From Theobroma cacao (Eukaryota; Streptophyta; Magnoliopsida; Malvales; Malvaceae), in contig NC_030852.1 in assembly GCF_000208745.1 (NCBI RefSeq), positions 35,912,518-35,976,517 of the forward strand: a DNA stretch of 64,000 bases. Reading direction: 5' to 3'. Each line of letters begins with the position of its first letter. Position 1 is the stretch's first letter. The notes beneath the pieces are model-generated. The model was not told the DNA's origin. It saw nothing but the letters and a program-made list of their open reading frames with translations, and made no database searches. A program made the position numbers and the translations under genes. This document shows, in pieces, positions 61,571 to 64,000 of this stretch.

Positions 61571-64000
61571 ATTAGCAATAATTTATGCCTGTGAACAAAT
61601 GGATTCTATCAATCATTTGAGGATTGGAATTTTTTGAGTCCCTCCAACCAAATGCTTAGACCCCTATAAAAATTCTATGCTACCAATCAAGGCTTCAACT
61701 CTATTCTGTAAGCAAACCTTACAAAAGAAATTTAGCTCCAAAGAAGCAGTTCCTTCCTCTATAAGCAAACCAAAATTTCCTTCCAATTCCTGAACCAAAG
61801 ATCCTTTTGTTTCTCTAATAATCAATGATTTAAAAAAATATATTGCCCCTTCAAGGCTTAAGCCGAAAATGATTAAAAAACTGGAAAATTAGGCTTATTT
61901 GAGGACTAAGAACAAATAAGAAATTGAATATGGTATAGAAAAAGATCTTATGAACTTAGGTTATACGGCATACCTAGGCCTACTAATTTTTCTTTTTGTT
62001 TATTTGAATAATTTAAAGAAAAAGAAAAGGGTTATGTTGAACATAAAAAATTGTAAAAAATGTGGGAATCTTGGAATTATGAGTTTGCCATGATTCCAAC
62101 ATAGCATGGATTGTCTTTTTCATTAGCTTTCCGATTTAATTTCTTGCAGCATTACGTCTGGCTTACAACGCTTGCAAACCGTTGGTGTGGTTGTCTAAAT
62201 TTCTTGAATGGAGTGGTTAAATTGAGCTTTTGATTTAGAGAAATGAATTGATGATGAGCCTGAAAACGACAGCCTTTCTTTTTTCTTCTCTTTTAATCAA
62301 ATGTAGCTGCTGAGAGGCAGTATCAACTTGCATTTTCATATTATTTTGTGTGATTTCATGTATGCTTCAACTTGCATTCTCGAACACGTTTTATTCCCAC
62401 TGTACTCTCAACCATTTCATTTCAATTTTACATCAATTTTACTCTTTTAAGTCGTTTCGTTTAAATATATAATCTTTTAAAATAATTTCGATTTTCATCT
62501 TCTCATCAAATCGTTTTATTAAAATTACGTGAATTGAAATAATTTTAAAATAATTTTACGTTATAAAATTTAATAAATTACATTATGTAGTAAATAATTG
62601 AATTATATCACGACGAACTGTTGAAATTGAATCAATGATTGGAGGTAGGAGCAACGAATAAGTTCAAAGGGCAATGACAGTGTGATGCAAAAGCCGCCGA
62701 ATGACTGTAGATTAAGCATTCATTAGACTTTAATTACTAGGAATTACAATAATTTTTGTGCCTAAGGAAACCGACGTAGGCTCCTAGTGAAAGCAAAAAC
62801 AAAATTTAAGAAAACAATTAGTCAATTGATAATACTTTTGACTCAAACTTTGTTTGAGAACGGAGCAAAGCATCTATTCAAACACAAGACTATAGTGGAT
62901 GTGTCGTAATTACTGACGAAATTTAAACAATTAATGTCTTTTTCCAACCAATATTTTTTTGATTACATGCAACATGTAATGGGGCATAATTCCATGGAAT
63001 ATTTTTAGCTATTTTATTTTATGATTTAATCACTTCTTTGGAAAGCCGGCATTTGGGAATTCGAGACGAGTGCATGCTGACATATTTAACCTTGTTTGTT
63101 TTTAATATCAATTCTTTTAGTACCAATAAACTTAATTATATTGCTGATTTTCAAAATAAATTTAAACTAAATATTATATCAAAGTTCAAAGCCACTTAAT
63201 GAAAAGTACTTTTGTTAATTCCCGTTACATCTAAGGGCAGACTTGGCAATATCCTCTATATTTTATCTTTTATTAAAGAAGGGAGAAAAAAAGACTTAAA
63301 AATAATAAAAATCAAACAATGACCAGTAAAGTCCTGCAATCGTGTTACAAACGGAGCGATTCAAGGCTCTGCAAAACTATATAATCTGTTTGTGATAAAT
63401 GAGACAAATTACAAAATGAATATAAATTAGTTGGTTTAAGAAATATAAAGCACAACATTGAATTGAAAACACCAACTTATTTTAGTAAGTTCGAATATAA
63501 AAAATGAAGTAAAATTATCTGACAAGGATTATTATCGTCGAAAGAATTGTAATAATTTTTAGTCATTTTATTAAACGGTGTGATAATTAATTTAATAATT
63601 TTTTTTCAATATATATATATATATATGATTTAAAATTTCTTTACACAACCTTTGTCATAAGACAAGATCATAAAAAAAAAAAAAAAAACCAAGAGAATCA
63701 TGGCCCATGGTCGAAACTCGAAAGTCAAAAGATTGTCGTTAGGGAGTGGGCTTTTCTCTTCCTTTCTGAGCCCAAAACTCGACCGAACGTTCACTCTGAG
63801 CCCATCAACTAGACTAGCTCCTACAATTATCAGAATCACTGTTTCCGATCTAATTACAGCTCATTCCATTACTTGTCTGTTTACGTATATGATATTCAAA
63901 TTAGTAAAATATAACCGAGTTCATGATGTACATTTAATCATCATTACACTGTATTTAACATGGAATTTGTTTGAAGGCAAAAAAAAAAAACCCATAAAGT
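61571..64000. other. Upstream region of CYCLOPS and window end
   Basis: The left part is the CYCLOPS leader and promoter. The remainder is AT-rich with no supported gene. An AT microsatellite lies at about 63608-63626. Site II-like GCCCA/TGGGC motifs cluster at 63700-63815, listed separately. Confidence 0.5.
63700..63815. promoter_or_regulatory. Site II-like GCCCA/TGGGC cluster
   Basis: GCCCA or TGGGC cores occur near 63703, 63747, 63769 and 63801 within about 115 bp. Such clusters mark promoters of housekeeping and organelle-related plant genes. No gene start is recognisable to the right within the window, so the target may lie beyond 64000. Confidence 0.4.

Noticed and set aside
1..64000. 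tRNA, rRNA, CRISPR array, viral or organellar insertion
   Set aside because: No clover-leaf B-box context, no rRNA core, no regularly spaced repeats, and no viral or organelle protein resemblance was seen.

Overview
The window is nuclear DNA from a flowering plant. Coding sequence is split by many small GT-AG introns, the DNA between genes is very AT-rich, and every recognisable protein belongs to a land-plant family. An intact CYCLOPS/IPD3 gene points to a core eudicot that hosts arbuscular mycorrhiza. It argues against Brassicaceae, which have lost this gene. The species cannot be named from the sequence. There are two ambiguous bases, at 39355 and 53519.

Layout, left to right: (1) a truncated beta-galactosidase gene, minus strand, running off the left edge; (2) a small coiled-coil protein gene, plus; (3) PAM68, a photosystem II assembly factor, plus; (4) about 5 kb without a convincing gene; (5) a BREVIS RADIX family gene, plus, with a spliced 5' leader; (6) a 16-coding-exon RCK/MAK-type kinase, minus; (7) an MscS-like mechanosensitive channel, minus; (8) a PMT20/PMT21-type Golgi methyltransferase, minus; (9) about 6 kb of AT-rich DNA with a MITE-like inverted repeat; (10) a conserved 351-residue protein of unknown function, minus; (11) a large RPA1 subunit with C-terminal zinc knuckles, minus; (12) a multi-exon membrane protein of unknown function, plus; (13) CYCLOPS/IPD3, minus; (14) a gene-free right end.

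Exon coordinates were read by hand from splice dinucleotides, reading-frame continuity and family resemblance. Complete gene models were checked to be in frame from start to stop. PAM68, the kinase, the PMT and RPA1 occur here in the same order as At4g19100, At4g19110, At4g19120 and At4g19130 in Arabidopsis, as I recall those loci. This suggests an old conserved block, with BRX, MSL and CYCLOPS present here but not in the Arabidopsis segment.

The genes do not form one pathway. They cover wall and glycan metabolism (BGAL, PMT), chloroplast biogenesis (PAM68), growth signalling (BRX, kinase, MSL), genome maintenance (RPA1) and root symbiosis (CYCLOPS). The observations most worth following are the GC-AG first intron and N-terminal extension of CYCLOPS, a near-identical 117-bp tandem duplication inside RPA1, two related MITE-like elements, an alternative PAM68 N-terminus, a leader uORF in BRX, and three conserved-looking genes of unknown function. 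I did not find a clear novel multi-gene system.
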